Shown: positions 15,828 through 24,779 of the stretch, in pieces
How the letters are laid out: each line of letters starts with the position of its first letter
How positions within the stretch are numbered: the first letter of the stretch is position 1
NCBI RefSeq assembly: GCF_036227205.1
Contig: NZ_CP109442.1
Location: forward strand, 2,728,001-2,792,000
DNA: 64,000 bases
Source: Amycolatopsis sp. NBC_01480
GTDB taxonomy: Bacteria; Actinomycetota; Actinomycetes; Mycobacteriales; Pseudonocardiaceae
Reading direction: 5' to 3'
The notes under the pieces: model-generated
Seen by the model: only the letters and a program-made list of their open reading frames with translations
What the model was told of the DNA's origin: nothing
Databases searched by the model: none
Made by a program: the position numbers and the translations under genes

Positions 15828-16332
15828 TCTTGGTCTCAGTTCTAGTCTCAATTCAGGTGAAGCCGGGCGGACTTGAACCTTGCGCGCGGACATTCAGGTC
15901 CAGCTTCAACGCCCGGTCGCCATATTCAGGTATGACAAGGCTTCCGGCGTCCGCTGCGGCAAGCAAGCAGAGCGACATGCCGACGCTCTGGTCGTTGCTC
16001 CGAGCAGTCGGATCACCGACCCGTCGACCAGGCCCCAGCACTCCTCCGCGGAGTCGACACATCGCGTCCCGCGCATGCGGAAAAGGGCGTTCGGAAAAGA
16101 TCGATAGCCGAATTCGTGGCGTCCGGACGGGCCAGGACTCGGCTATCCGCAGGCACCCGCTAGGCTTCGCGACAGACTTGTTCGTACCCGCTCGGAGAGG
16201 TTCTTCGGTGTCACGAATACCGGCTTGACCTGGGCGCGGCAGAGCGCGGACATCTCGATACACGCAGGTAGGCAGGCTGGCACGCGGGGTCGGGATGACC
16301 GTTTTCGGACCCGGTCCGCCGCCGCCCGCCGA
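15828..16332. other. Gene-free stretch after tRNA-Ser
   Basis: About 500 bp without a convincing gene. Open frames exist on both strands but lack recognisable domains and good start sites. Local G+C looks slightly below the surroundings. A segment on the minus strand near 15860-15880 resembles a tRNA T-arm (GGTTCAAGTCC), which could be an old attachment-site remnant. I find no integrase. Confidence 0.5.
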
Positions 16333-16360
16333 GGCCCCGGACGTCACCACGTCCGGGGCC
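16333..16360 (+). terminator. Strong hairpin before the FtsK cassette
   Basis: GGCCCCGGACGT-CACC-ACGTCCGGGGCC, a perfect 12-bp stem with a 4-base loop followed by TTGTCGATTC. It insulates the cassette that starts 100 bp further on. The AT-rich DNA between them, around 16380-16425, is the likely promoter region. Confidence 0.75.
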
Positions 16361-16461
16361 TTGTCGATTCTCCTGTTCTCACTTACTTACCGAAAACACC
16401 TGATCACGCTAAGTTTGTATGTGGTCGTTCCAGCCCCCGACGTCCCGAGGAGTCCGCCCAC

Positions 16462-16722
16462 ATGGCCGGAGTGGAAGAGATCCGCGCTGGTATCGCGCTC
16501 GCGAACGAGAAGGCTTCCGCGAGCATTGCCGCACTTCAGCAGGCCGCGCAAGCTCTCGAAGAAGCGCAGCTGTCGCTTTCGCAGGCGACCCAGGGCAGCA
16601 GTCAGCACGAGGTGAACCAGGCCCACGGCCTGCTGTCCGAAGCCCTGAACGGGATAAGCGGGATGCAAAGCACCATCCAGGCCGGGATCTCCTCGGCCGA
16701 CTCCTACTCGGCCCGCCTCTAG
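16462..16722 (+). CDS. Small helical protein, possible WXG100-like partner (first of pair)
   Basis: An 86-residue Ala/Gln/Ser-rich protein predicted to fold as two long helices with a turn around QGSSQHEVNQ (about residue 45). There is no Trp-x-Gly, no signal peptide and no membrane segment. AGGAG lies about 9 bases upstream of ATG 16462. It shares its N-terminal MxGxxEI pattern and its last residues (SYSARL versus GYQSRL) with the next gene, so the two look like divergent paralogues. Position directly before an FtsK/EccC-like ATPase suggests a substrate or adaptor of that motor, by analogy with WXG100 proteins. The family is not recognised. Confidence 0.75.
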   Translation: MAGVEEIRAGIALANEKASASIAALQQAAQALEEAQLSLSQATQGSSQHEVNQAHGLLSEALNGISGMQSTIQAGISSADSYSARL

Positions 16723-16728
16723 CCCACC

Positions 16729-16977
16729 ATGTCGGGACTCGCCGAGATTCACCAGCTGCTGACCGCCGTGCAAGCGGGCCTCACCGACGGGCGGGCCTAC
16801 GCCGAGCGGGCGAAGAACCTGCTCGGCGACGCCCGCCAGGCACTCGTCGACGCGCAGGCGAAAGCCGATCCGTGGCTGCCGCGGCAACTGGCGATGGCCG
16901 ACGAGGGAATCGACCACCTCCTCACCCGTTTAGCCGCCGCCGACGACCTGGTGAGCGGATACCAGTCACGCCTGTAG
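16729..16977 (+). CDS. Small helical protein, possible WXG100-like partner (second of pair)
   Basis: An 82-residue helical protein 6 bp after the previous stop. Two helices flank a break at KADPWLPRQL. It keeps the paralogue signature MSGLAEI at the start and GYQSRL at the end. It could form a heterodimer with the first protein, as EsxA and EsxB do; that is inference. The ATPase gene begins 26 bp downstream. Confidence 0.75.
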   Translation: MSGLAEIHQLLTAVQAGLTDGRAYAERAKNLLGDARQALVDAQAKADPWLPRQLAMADEGIDHLLTRLAAADDLVSGYQSRL

Positions 16978-17003
16978 GGACGACCGCGTCATGAGCGAAA
17001 CCG

Positions 17004-19757
17004 ATGGCTAACAAGGCAAGCGAGCAGCGCAACCGCGTGCAGACCGCGCTGGAGCGGGTCCGCCACCAGATCGGGCTCGTCCTCGGCGCGGCCGCGGGCG
17101 CGCGGGAGATGGCCGAGGCCGAGCTGTCCCGGCTGATGCTGGAGCAGGAGATCGTCCGGATCGGCATGAACCACGCCGACGCCGAGCAGCAGACCGAATG
17201 GGCGCGGCATCCGGCCGCGCACGAGGTGTTCGCGTCGCTCGGCGGGGTCCGCAACGCGTTCTACACCGACTGGAGCACGGGGCCCAACACCCTGCGCGAA
17301 CTGGTCGCCGCGAACGCGCCGGGCCCCGCCGGGCGCCCGCCCGGCGAATGGCTCGGCCGCGTGGGCACCAACCCCGGCGTGACCGGCCCCGGGCTCTGGC
17401 GGGTCGGCTCGGCGACGGCGGCGGGACGCGACATCTCCCGCACCTTCGACGTCGCCGTCCCGCTGCTGGACGAGTCGCACCTGGCCATCACGTCGGCGCC
17501 CAAGACGCGGCCGGTCGTCGACGGGATCGTGCAGAACCTGCTGATGCGGGTGCTGTCCGCGTTCGAGCCGGGCGCGGTCAAGGTGCACCTGTGGGACGTC
17601 GGGCAGCTCACCGCGATCCTGCCCGACCTGTACCCGCTCAGCCGCACCAGCGCGTTGTCGCTGTACGACCCGACGCGCCTGGAAGACCTGCTCGACGAGC
17701 TGGCCGGCCACATCCGCCGCATCCACGCGACGGGCATGCAGGCCGGGCACACGTCGTTGCGGGAGCTGCGAAAGGCGACCGGGCAGCGCGTGGAGCCGTA
17801 CCGGATCGCGGTGCTGTACGGCAACGGCGAGACGCTCGAGCCCGAGCGCGCGCGTGACCTCAAGCGCGTGGCCAGCGGTGCGCTCGCCGCCGGGATCTGC
17901 CTGATCCTGGTGGACGTGCCGACGGCCGTCAGCGCGTCGATCGAAACGCTGAGCCTGCTCGACGAACGGCGCGCGGTCAGCAGCATGACGGGCAGCGACC
18001 TGGTCGTGGACCTGGACCCGGCGCTCCCGTCAGGCCAGGTGATCCGCGCGGCGGGACGGATCGCGGAGGCGCTGATCGAGAAGCAGGGCGGACCGCGCGC
18101 GTTCGCGGACCTGCTGCCGACGGAGCTGGGCCAGGAGAGTTCGGCGCGGGAGCTGCGCGCGTCCGTCGGGTTCTACGAGGGCGAGAGCGTGGAGGTCGTG
18201 ATCGGCGACGCCAGCCCGCACGCCCTGATCGGCGGGCCGAGCGGGTCCGGCAAGACCAACTTCCTGTACGCGCTGCTGGGCAGCCTGGCCGCGCGCTACA
18301 CCCCCGACGAGCTGGCGCTGTACCTGCTGGACTTCAAGGAGGGCGTCTCGTTCGCGGGCCTGGCGCCCGGCCGCAAGGACGCCAGCTGGCTGCCGCACGC
18401 GAAGCTGGTCGGCGTCAACGTGAACACCGACCGCGAGTTCGGCCTGGCGCTGCTGCGCTTCCTGGCCGACGAGCTGCGCCGGCGCTCGGCCGCGGCCAAG
18501 GAGCACGAGGTGACCAACCTGGCCGACCTGCGCGAGCAGGACCCGGGCGGGCACTGGCCGCGGATCGTGGCCGTGATCGACGAGTTCCAGTACCTGTTCG
18601 CGGGCCGCGACCAGGTGACCGCGCAGGCCACGCAGCTGCTCGAGGACATCGCGCGGCGCGGCCGTTCGCAGGGCATCCACCTGGTGCTGGCGAGCCAGGA
18701 CGTCGCGGGCATCGAGGCGTTCTGGGGCAAGCCGGCCGTGTTCGAGCAGTGCACGCTGCGCATCGCGATGCCGAAGGCGCGGCGCGTGCTGGCAGAGACG
18801 AACAACGCGGCGGTTTCGGCGCCCAAGTGGCACGCGGTGATCAACCACGACTCCGGCGTCGCGCACGGCAACATGCTCGCGCACGTGCCGGATTCCAGCA
18901 GCCGCAACGTGTTCGTGAACCTGCAGCACCAGCTGTGGGAGCTGTACTCCGGGCGGTTCCCGCGCCCGCGCCTGTTCGACGGCGCGCACTCGCCGGTGCT
19001 GGAGCAGTTCCCGGCGTACACCGAGCTCAAGCCGGGTTCGAAGCCGCGCGCGCTGCTGGGCCAGTCCATCGACGTCACGGAGGCGGCCTGCGGAGTGGAG
19101 CTGCCGCGGGCGCCGGGCCGCAACGTCGCGGTACTGGGCGGCGCGACGGCGGAGGCACTGTCCATCATGGACTCGGCCGCGCGTTCGCTCGCCCGCCAGT
19201 TCGACGTCGGCGAGGTGGAGTTCGTGCTGAGCTGCCCCATCGACGCCTGCGCGCCCGCAGTGCTGGAGCTGACGGAGCGGCTACGCGCCGAAGGCCACGT
19301 CGCCACCCTCGCGGACGACCTGCCGGCCACACTGGCGTCGGTCACGGAGTCGATGTCCACTTCGGATGTCGCCACGAAAGTACTGCTGCTGTACGGAGTG
19401 GACGCTGCGCTCCCGGCCCTGGAGGCAAAGGCCGTCGGTCAGCCGAAGAGCGGCCTGGACCACCTGCGCGCGGTGCTGAAGCAAGGCCCCGGCCACGGCG
19501 TGCACACCATCGGCTGGTGGCGCAGCATCGCGCGGCTCAAGGACACCCTGGGCTTCGGCGGCACGGACGACATCGGCGCCTGGGCGGCCCTGGACGTGCA
19601 GGGCAACGAGCTTTCGCCGTTCGCCGCGGGCCTGGTCGTGCACTGGTCCCCGCGCCCGGGCCGCACCCTGTTCTTCGACCGCACGACGCACAGCGCGCCG
19701 GAGGTCATCATCCCGTTCCAGCGCCCCGACCTCGACCCCGCGGGAGGCACCCCATGA
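17004..19757 (+). CDS. FtsK/SpoIIIE (EccC-like) ATPase, soluble
   Basis: A 917-residue P-loop motor with no membrane segment. The central FtsK/SpoIIIE domain has Walker A GPSGSGKT at 411-418 and Walker B IVAVIDE at 521-527, followed by LEDIARRGRSQGIHLVLASQ, typical of the family. The N-terminal region (about 125-345) and the C-terminal region (about 705-900) look like further copies of the fold without a P-loop (HLAITSAPKTRP; RNVAVLGGATAEA). This gives a three-module layout like EccC of type VII secretion, but only the middle module keeps a P-loop. It could move protein or DNA. The cassette lacks membrane channel genes, so secretion would need parts encoded elsewhere. Confidence 0.9.
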   Translation: MANKASEQRNRVQTALERVRHQIGLVLGAAAGAREMAEAELSRLMLEQEIVRIGMNHADAEQQTEWARHPAAHEVFASLGGVRNAFYTDWSTGPNTLRELVAANAPGPAGRPPGEWLGRVGTNPGVTGPGLWRVGSATAAGRDISRTFDVAVPLLDESHLAITSAPKTRPVVDGIVQNLLMRVLSAFEPGAVKVHLWDVGQLTAILPDLYPLSRTSALSLYDPTRLEDLLDELAGHIRRIHATGMQAGHTSLRELRKATGQRVEPYRIAVLYGNGETLEPERARDLKRVASGALAAGICLILVDVPTAVSASIETLSLLDERRAVSSMTGSDLVVDLDPALPSGQVIRAAGRIAEALIEKQGGPRAFADLLPTELGQESSARELRASVGFYEGESVEVVIGDASPHALIGGPSGSGKTNFLYALLGSLAARYTPDELALYLLDFKEGVSFAGLAPGRKDASWLPHAKLVGVNVNTDREFGLALLRFLADELRRRSAAAKEHEVTNLADLREQDPGGHWPRIVAVIDEFQYLFAGRDQVTAQATQLLEDIARRGRSQGIHLVLASQDVAGIEAFWGKPAVFEQCTLRIAMPKARRVLAETNNAAVSAPKWHAVINHDSGVAHGNMLAHVPDSSSRNVFVNLQHQLWELYSGRFPRPRLFDGAHSPVLEQFPAYTELKPGSKPRALLGQSIDVTEAACGVELPRAPGRNVAVLGGATAEALSIMDSAARSLARQFDVGEVEFVLSCPIDACAPAVLELTERLRAEGHVATLADDLPATLASVTESMSTSDVATKVLLLYGVDAALPALEAKAVGQPKSGLDHLRAVLKQGPGHGVHTIGWWRSIARLKDTLGFGGTDDIGAWAALDVQGNELSPFAAGLVVHWSPRPGRTLFFDRTTHSAPEVIIPFQRPDLDPAGGTP

Positions 19758-20125
19758 CCGGCGAAAACCCCGGCGCGGCCATGCGTTACAAGGAGGTCGT
19801 GGGCATGGCCCGCGGCTCGGCGGAAAACCTGCGCGCCTGGGAACTCGCCCGCGCCGACGAGATCGAACGCCAGCTCGCCGAGGCCCACGCCGCCGTCGCC
19901 GCCGCCACCGAACGCGAGGAGAAGGCGGCGGAACGCGCTTCGCGGTGGTGGAAGATGGCCCTGCACAACGTTTCACGGCTGACCTTTGTGGACTCTTCGG
20001 AGGAGCCGCAGGCAGTTGCGACGGCTCGGCCGCAGTATTTGGAGCGGTACTTGGAAGAGGTCAAGCCGAGTTATCAGGAGTTGGTGCAGGCAGTGCTGGG
20101 GCTGGGGTGGCGGGCGAAGCGCTGA
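19754..20125 (+). CDS. Helical protein translationally coupled to the FtsK-like ATPase
   Basis: A 123-residue protein whose ATG overlaps the ATPase stop (ATGA). Residues about 20-65 are a charged coiled coil rich in Ala/Glu/Arg (ERQLAEAHAAVAAATEREEK), then RWWKMALHNVSRLTFVD and a second helical part. There is no signal peptide. The coupling implies equal production with the motor, so it is likely a stalk, adaptor or regulator. No known family seen. Confidence 0.75.
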   Translation: MTGENPGAAMRYKEVVGMARGSAENLRAWELARADEIERQLAEAHAAVAAATEREEKAAERASRWWKMALHNVSRLTFVDSSEEPQAVATARPQYLERYLEEVKPSYQELVQAVLGLGWRAKR

Positions 20126-20128
20126 GGG

Positions 20129-20174
20129 CTCGTGAGTGTTTATGACGGTTAGAACCGTCATAAACACTCACGAG
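20129..20174. repeat. 46-bp intergenic palindrome
   Basis: The most perfect copy in the window: 22-bp arms (CTCGTGAGTGTTTATGACGG and its complement, then TT/AA) around a central AG. It lies 3 bp after the FtsK cassette and 7 bp before the convergent nuclease gene, and probably ends both transcripts. Confidence 0.85.
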
Positions 20175-20181
20175 CCGTTCC

Positions 20182-22677
20182 CTACTTACGAGGTGCAGTC
20201 CGCCCCAGCAACTGGTCCAGATAATCCAGCAAGTCGTACCCGTAATCGGCCAGCTTGTTCCCCGTGGAAGGCCGGAACCGGACGACCTGCGGATCATGAT
20301 CGCTGGCCTGGTCCGCGAACTCCGCGTTGATGTGGACCACGTCGTAGTCCACCCCGCGCAAAGCGGCCGAAGCCAGGATGTGGTCCAGGACCTGAGACTG
20401 GCCCTCGAACACGTAGCTGTACCGCTCCGCGGCCGGCAGCGTCGAGATCAGGTCCTTCAGATACCCGCCCGAAGTCAGCTTCGCCAGCGCCGGTGAGAAC
20501 TGGTAGTCGTTCAGGTCGCCGGCCACCACGACGTTGGCGCCGGGGTCAGCGGTCAGCAGCTTGCCCACAAAAGCCTGCAGCACTGTGGCCTGCTTCTGGC
20601 GCTGGACTTCCGAACTGCGCGTCGGCGGCTGGTAACGGCCGTGCGTCGGCTGGTCGCCGCCCTTCGAGTTGAAGTGGTTGGCGATGATGAACACCGTGCG
20701 GCCCTGGAAGACGAACTCGCCGGCCAGCGGCTTGCGGCTGTCGGTCCAGGCCTCGTTGGTCGGGTCCACCCGGCCCGGGGACTGGGTCAGGTGCGCCTTG
20801 CCGTGGTCCTGCACGACGTCCACCGAGGACAGCGCGCTGCCGCCCGGCCGATCCACAAAGGACACCCGCGCCGGGTTGAACAGGAAGCCCACGCGGATGT
20901 TCCCGCCCGGCTGGCCGCCGTCGGCGTCGTTGACCGGGTCGATCTCACGCGCCTGGTAGGCCGGGCCGCCCGCCGCGACGATCGCGTCGGTGAACTTCTT
21001 GAGCGTCGCGTCGGAGGCGACCACGCCGTCGTCCGTCGCGCCGTCGTTGTCCTGGATCTCCTCCAGGTTCACCACGTCCGGCGCCGCCAGGTTGTCGACG
21101 ATGCCGTGCGCCAGCTGCGCGAACTTCGTGTCCGGGTCGGACGGCGCGAGGTTCTCCACGTTGTACGTCGCCACCGCGAGCTCACCCGGGCGCTGCCGCC
21201 GCGTGACCTCCTTCTGCAGCTTGTTGTCCTTCGCCGCGCCGAGCTGCGACGCGAACAGCGTGTAGCCGCCGAAGCTGCTGTACTCGACCGGGCCCGAGGT
21301 GACGCCGGTGAGCACGTCGCCGGTGTTGACCTTCGGGAACGGCTGCTGGCCGAACGGGATGATCGACTGGACCTTCAGCACGCCCGTGTTGATCTTGTCG
21401 TACGACGGGTAGACCGTGCCGCCGCGCGGCGTCGGGTTCTGCTGCGGCTTCGTGGTCACGTACAGCTCGTCGTAGCTGTTGCTCGGGCCGACGACCCGCG
21501 CGTCCGAGATGCTGACGATCTCGCTCTCGTGCGACTCCCAGAAGTCCAGCGAGTACTTGGCCGGTTCCAGCGGCAGCGGCTCGATGTTCCCGCCGGCGTT
21601 CGGCGCCAGCACGTCCGGCACCTGGTCCGGCGTGATGACGGTCGGGGCGGGCAGCGGGTTCGCGTGCGAGCCGACCGTCCACTGTGCACTGCTCAGCTCG
21701 GTCAGCGACTGGTAGGTCGACGTCGCCGGGGCGTCCGGGTAGAACTCCTTGACCGTGCCGGACGCGGTGATCGCGTCGCCGACCGCCACGGCGGGCGTGG
21801 TCGAGCCGGTGAACACGAACAGGCCCTCGCTGGTGCGTGGGTCGCTGTCCGGGTTCGGGTCGGTCATCCAGAAGCCGCGCGACGAGCCGAAGGCGCGGAC
21901 CGCCGTGACGATGCCGGTGACGTCGCCGACCTTCTTGTCCTTGAACGGTGAGATCCGCGTGAACCCCTGGATGTCGTGGATCTTCGCGGCCACCGGCGGC
22001 TGGCCCGGGTCGCCGCCGCCACCGGCGGTCTCGCCCTTGGAGTTGGTGGCCGTCGCGTCGCCGACGGTGAAGTCGGCGCTGTTGTCGTCGGTGTCGGCGA
22101 GCGAGGCGGCGCGCGAAGCGGACGTCCCGTTCGCCGGGGCCACCGTCGGGCTGCCCTCGCGGACGGTCGCGGCGCCGAAGCCCACCAGGTCCTTGACCCG
22201 CGGGTCGGCCGCGCAATCGGCGGAGGTCTTGCAGGTCAGCGCCGTGGTGCCGTTGACCAGCGCGACCGTGCCCGCGGTCGCGGACATCTGAATCGTGCCG
22301 GTGGCGTCCGGCGTCGGCAGCGCGACCGTGCCGCCGGCGCCCTTGCCCTCGGCGACCAGGTAACGCGCGCCGGCGCCGACACTGCCGGCCAGGTTGGTGA
22401 CCTGCCACGTGCTGGTCGGCGACGCCGAGCCGGGCAGGTACTGCACGCTGTAGCCATCGAGCGGGAACGCCGTGCCCCCACGGTTCCCGAGCTCGACGAA
22501 GTCGTTGGTGAGCGTGGCCCCCGAGTTGCCGCCACCGCCGTAGACCTCGGCGATGACCGCGTCCGCGCTGGGCGCGGCGAGCGCGGCCGGGGCGGCGACG
22601 CCGCCCAGCACAACACCCGTTACTACCGCCACGGACAACGTGGCTCTTCTGACGGCCGGGCGGCGGGATATGGTCAC
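20182..22677 (-). CDS. Secreted ExeM/NucH-type nuclease with lamin-tail domain
   Basis: An 831-residue exported protein. The signal peptide ends AALAAPSA. A lamin-tail (LTD) domain follows (IAEVYGGGGNSGATLTNDFVEL in part, then GYSVQYLPGS), then an OB-like region (DIQGFTRISPFKDKKVGDVTGIVTAVR in pieces). The last 320 residues are an endonuclease/exonuclease/phosphatase domain: VATYNVENL, VVNLEEIQDNDG, FIIANHFNSKGGD, VVAGDLNDY, DHDPQVVRF. Family members degrade extracellular DNA. I chose GTG 22677 because GAGGGG lies 8 bases upstream; a TTG 18 bp further out is possible. It is divergent from the capA-like gene. Confidence 0.9.
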   Translation of the reverse strand: MTISRRPAVRRATLSVAVVTGVVLGGVAAPAALAAPSADAVIAEVYGGGGNSGATLTNDFVELGNRGGTAFPLDGYSVQYLPGSASPTSTWQVTNLAGSVGAGARYLVAEGKGAGGTVALPTPDATGTIQMSATAGTVALVNGTTALTCKTSADCAADPRVKDLVGFGAATVREGSPTVAPANGTSASRAASLADTDDNSADFTVGDATATNSKGETAGGGGDPGQPPVAAKIHDIQGFTRISPFKDKKVGDVTGIVTAVRAFGSSRGFWMTDPNPDSDPRTSEGLFVFTGSTTPAVAVGDAITASGTVKEFYPDAPATSTYQSLTELSSAQWTVGSHANPLPAPTVITPDQVPDVLAPNAGGNIEPLPLEPAKYSLDFWESHESEIVSISDARVVGPSNSYDELYVTTKPQQNPTPRGGTVYPSYDKINTGVLKVQSIIPFGQQPFPKVNTGDVLTGVTSGPVEYSSFGGYTLFASQLGAAKDNKLQKEVTRRQRPGELAVATYNVENLAPSDPDTKFAQLAHGIVDNLAAPDVVNLEEIQDNDGATDDGVVASDATLKKFTDAIVAAGGPAYQAREIDPVNDADGGQPGGNIRVGFLFNPARVSFVDRPGGSALSSVDVVQDHGKAHLTQSPGRVDPTNEAWTDSRKPLAGEFVFQGRTVFIIANHFNSKGGDQPTHGRYQPPTRSSEVQRQKQATVLQAFVGKLLTADPGANVVVAGDLNDYQFSPALAKLTSGGYLKDLISTLPAAERYSYVFEGQSQVLDHILASAALRGVDYDVVHINAEFADQASDHDPQVVRFRPSTGNKLADYGYDLLDYLDQLLGRTAPRK

Positions 22678-22802
22678 CCTGAGTCCCCTCTGCAACTGAA
22701 CGGTCGAGGCATCGTCCCCCGAACAAGCGAAGAGGAGGAAGACGATAAGGCAACAATTCGTAACGAGCGTGAGGGAATTCCTCCTTTGGACGGGTTGACT
22801 CG

Positions 22803-23840
22803 GTGATCACTCTTGTTCTCGGCGGCGACGTCAACCTCCAGGGCCGAACCGAGCCGGCGCGAGCGTTCGACGCGCTTTCCCCGCTGCTCAAGGGGGCCGA
22901 CCTGCGCTTCGTCAACCTCGAAGGGCCGCTGTCCGGCTCGGCCGTCGGGCACGGCAGCCTGGACATCCCGCACAAGCCGAACTGGCGGCATTCACCCCCG
23001 GAAATGGCCGTCGCGCTGACCACTGCGGGAATCGACGTCGTTTCGTGCGCCAACAACGTGACTTTCCCACCGTCGGCCGCGCTGGCGAGCCTGGCCGTGC
23101 TCGACCAGGCCGGCATCGCGCACTGCGGCGCGGGCGTGAACCTGACCGGCGCGCACACGCCCGCGATCCTCGAACGGTCCGGCCGCAAGGTCGCGTTCCT
23201 GGCGTACACCTCGCTCTGCTGGCCGGTCGGGCAGGCGGCGAAGGCGGACTCGCCGGGCGTCGCGGTGGCGGGCGCGCTGACCTCGTACCAGCCGGACGAG
23301 CGGGTGCTGGACGTCCCGGGCCGGCCGCCGATCGTCCGCACCACCCCGGTGCCGGAGCACCTGGAGCGCGTGGTCGCCGACGTCCACCGCGGCAAGGCCG
23401 CGGCCGACCACGTGGTCGTCTCGATGCACTGGGGACTGCCCGGCGACGACCTCACCGAGTACCAGGTCGCGTACGCGCACGCGCTGATCGACGCGGGGGC
23501 CGACCTCGTCGTGGGCCACGGCCCGCACACCGTGCAGGCGGTCGAGGTGTACCGCGGCCGCGGAATCCTTTACAGCCTGGGAAATCTGGTCTTCGACTGG
23601 CCGGCCATGCGCGGCCGGCACCTCGACGGGCTGATGGCGGGCTGCGTGCTCGGCGCCGAGCCGCGGCTCGAGCTGATTCCGGTGCGCCGCGGCGAGGACA
23701 ACACGTGCGCGCCCCTGGCCGGTGAGGCGGCGGACGAGGCGCTGCGCCACGTCGTGACGCTGTCGGCTGCCCGGTCAACGCGGATCGTCGTGCGCGACGG
23801 GATCGGCTCGGTGGCGGGGTTGAGCGCGCCGAGACACTGA
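22803..23840 (+). CDS. CapA-family metallophosphatase-like protein
   Basis: A 345-residue protein of the CapA/PgsA family (calcineurin-like fold). Motifs: GGDVNLQGR, FVNLEGPLSG, VVSCANNVT, VSMHWG, DLVVGHGPHTVQ and GILYSLGNLVFD. The family includes poly-gamma-glutamate capsule proteins and many orphan actinobacterial members. No capB/capC or signal peptide is present, so capsule synthesis is not implied and the protein appears cytosolic. GTG start. The 125-bp gap to the nuclease gene holds both promoters and a GAGGGAATTCCTC dyad. Confidence 0.85.
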   Translation: MITLVLGGDVNLQGRTEPARAFDALSPLLKGADLRFVNLEGPLSGSAVGHGSLDIPHKPNWRHSPPEMAVALTTAGIDVVSCANNVTFPPSAALASLAVLDQAGIAHCGAGVNLTGAHTPAILERSGRKVAFLAYTSLCWPVGQAAKADSPGVAVAGALTSYQPDERVLDVPGRPPIVRTTPVPEHLERVVADVHRGKAAADHVVVSMHWGLPGDDLTEYQVAYAHALIDAGADLVVGHGPHTVQAVEVYRGRGILYSLGNLVFDWPAMRGRHLDGLMAGCVLGAEPRLELIPVRRGEDNTCAPLAGEAADEALRHVVTLSAARSTRIVVRDGIGSVAGLSAPRH

Positions 23841-24309
23841 AAGCCCCTGACCGACGGGCGACGACGGGTCCGTCGTGAACCCTGCTCGCGCACGCGCCGC
23901 GCCAAGCCAGCCGAGACCGTTCAACACCTGGTCCGCGGTCCGATCTTCGAGCGCTAAGCGGCGTTTCGCCGGTTCGTCACCCATCCGGCCCATCTGCCTT
24001 AAATGCAGGTCAAGCTTAGGCGCGGTCGGGTCACAGCGGAGGTACCTTACTTTCGAGCGGCCGGAAAGTGGCCCAGACCACTCTCGACCGGACCGCCCCG
24101 GCGCTCACCGGCCGCCCGGCACGGGGGGAGGCGACACGATCACATGGGGGTTGATCGTGCTCGGCTTGCGTGTCCGGGCGCCGGCTCGGGAAACGCCGCG
24201 GGCGCGGGAATTCCGGTTCCACCCCGCGACCGCGGCGCCTTGACTCGCCCCGGGGGCTCGGCCGTGCCCGGTCCGTCCACTTCGGACCGGCACGGCCGGC
24301 ATTTTGTTC
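23841..24309. other. Gene-free interval
   Basis: About 470 bp between capA-like and the convergent LEH-like gene. Several short frames read through on both strands, but none shows a domain or consistent start. The only clear structure is the hairpin at 24260-24297. Confidence 0.5.
24260..24297 (+). terminator. Terminator hairpin with T tract
   Basis: GGCCGTGCC-c-GGTCCG pairs with CGGACC-GGCACGGCC, a 15-bp stem with one bulged base and a 7-base loop. GGCATTTTGTT follows on the plus strand, giving an intrinsic-terminator look in that direction. Confidence 0.7.
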
Positions 24310-24756
24310 TCAGCTGCGGATTTCGTTCACCGGACGGTATTTCCCGATGAGCGTGCGCGCGCCGGCGATCGCCGCCTTGCCCGCGCCCTTCGCGCTGGCC
24401 GCGAGCACCGTCGTCCAGTCGAAGTAGTCGCGCCACAGCACAATGCGGCCGTCGCGGACCTCGAAGGTGCCGCACACCCAGAATTCCGCTTCCCACGAGC
24501 CCTTGCGCAGCACGTCGGTGCGCTCGGTGAGCACGACGTCGCCGTCCGCGGCGATGTGGTGGGTGCGCGCCTCGAAGCCCGAGCCGAACCGGGCCATCGT
24601 GCGCAGCTGCTTCTCCACGGCCGTCAGCCCGCGCGCGGGCGGGAGCGGCACGTTCTGGTACGTGATGTCGACGGCCGCGCAGCTCAGCGCGCGGTCGATG
24701 TCGAGTTCTTCGAGCGCCTGCAGGAAACCGCTGACCACGGCCTTCGGTTCAGTCAT
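24310..24756 (-). CDS. Limonene-1,2-epoxide hydrolase-like protein
   Basis: A 148-residue NTF2-fold protein. The residues that form the active site of limonene epoxide hydrolase have counterparts: Y33-x-N35, R79-x-D81, and an Asp in LWRDYFD (110-113). Length also matches the 149-residue enzyme. It may hydrolyse an epoxide by activating water, with the substrate unknown. It lies 23 bp after the TauD-like gene on the same strand, so the two are probably one operon. ATG 24756. Confidence 0.82.
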   Translation of the reverse strand: MTEPKAVVSGFLQALEELDIDRALSCAAVDITYQNVPLPPARGLTAVEKQLRTMARFGSGFEARTHHIAADGDVVLTERTDVLRKGSWEAEFWVCGTFEVRDGRIVLWRDYFDWTTVLAASAKGAGKAAIAGARTLIGKYRPVNEIRS

Positions 24757-24779
24757 GGGTCCAGGCTAGGCCGTCGGGC

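Noticed and set aside
15705..15893. Minus-strand protein frame over the tRNA-Ser
   Set aside because: It is the antisense of the tRNA (IQDSNLRGREP pattern), a well-known false gene.
15853..16350. Integrase or other gene remnant after tRNA-Ser
   Set aside because: The longest frames show no recombinase motif; similarity is too vague to call.
24145..24350. Small plus-strand gene before the 24260 hairpin
   Set aside because: The ATG has a distant G-rich run, but the frame runs through the hairpin and has no plausible protein character.
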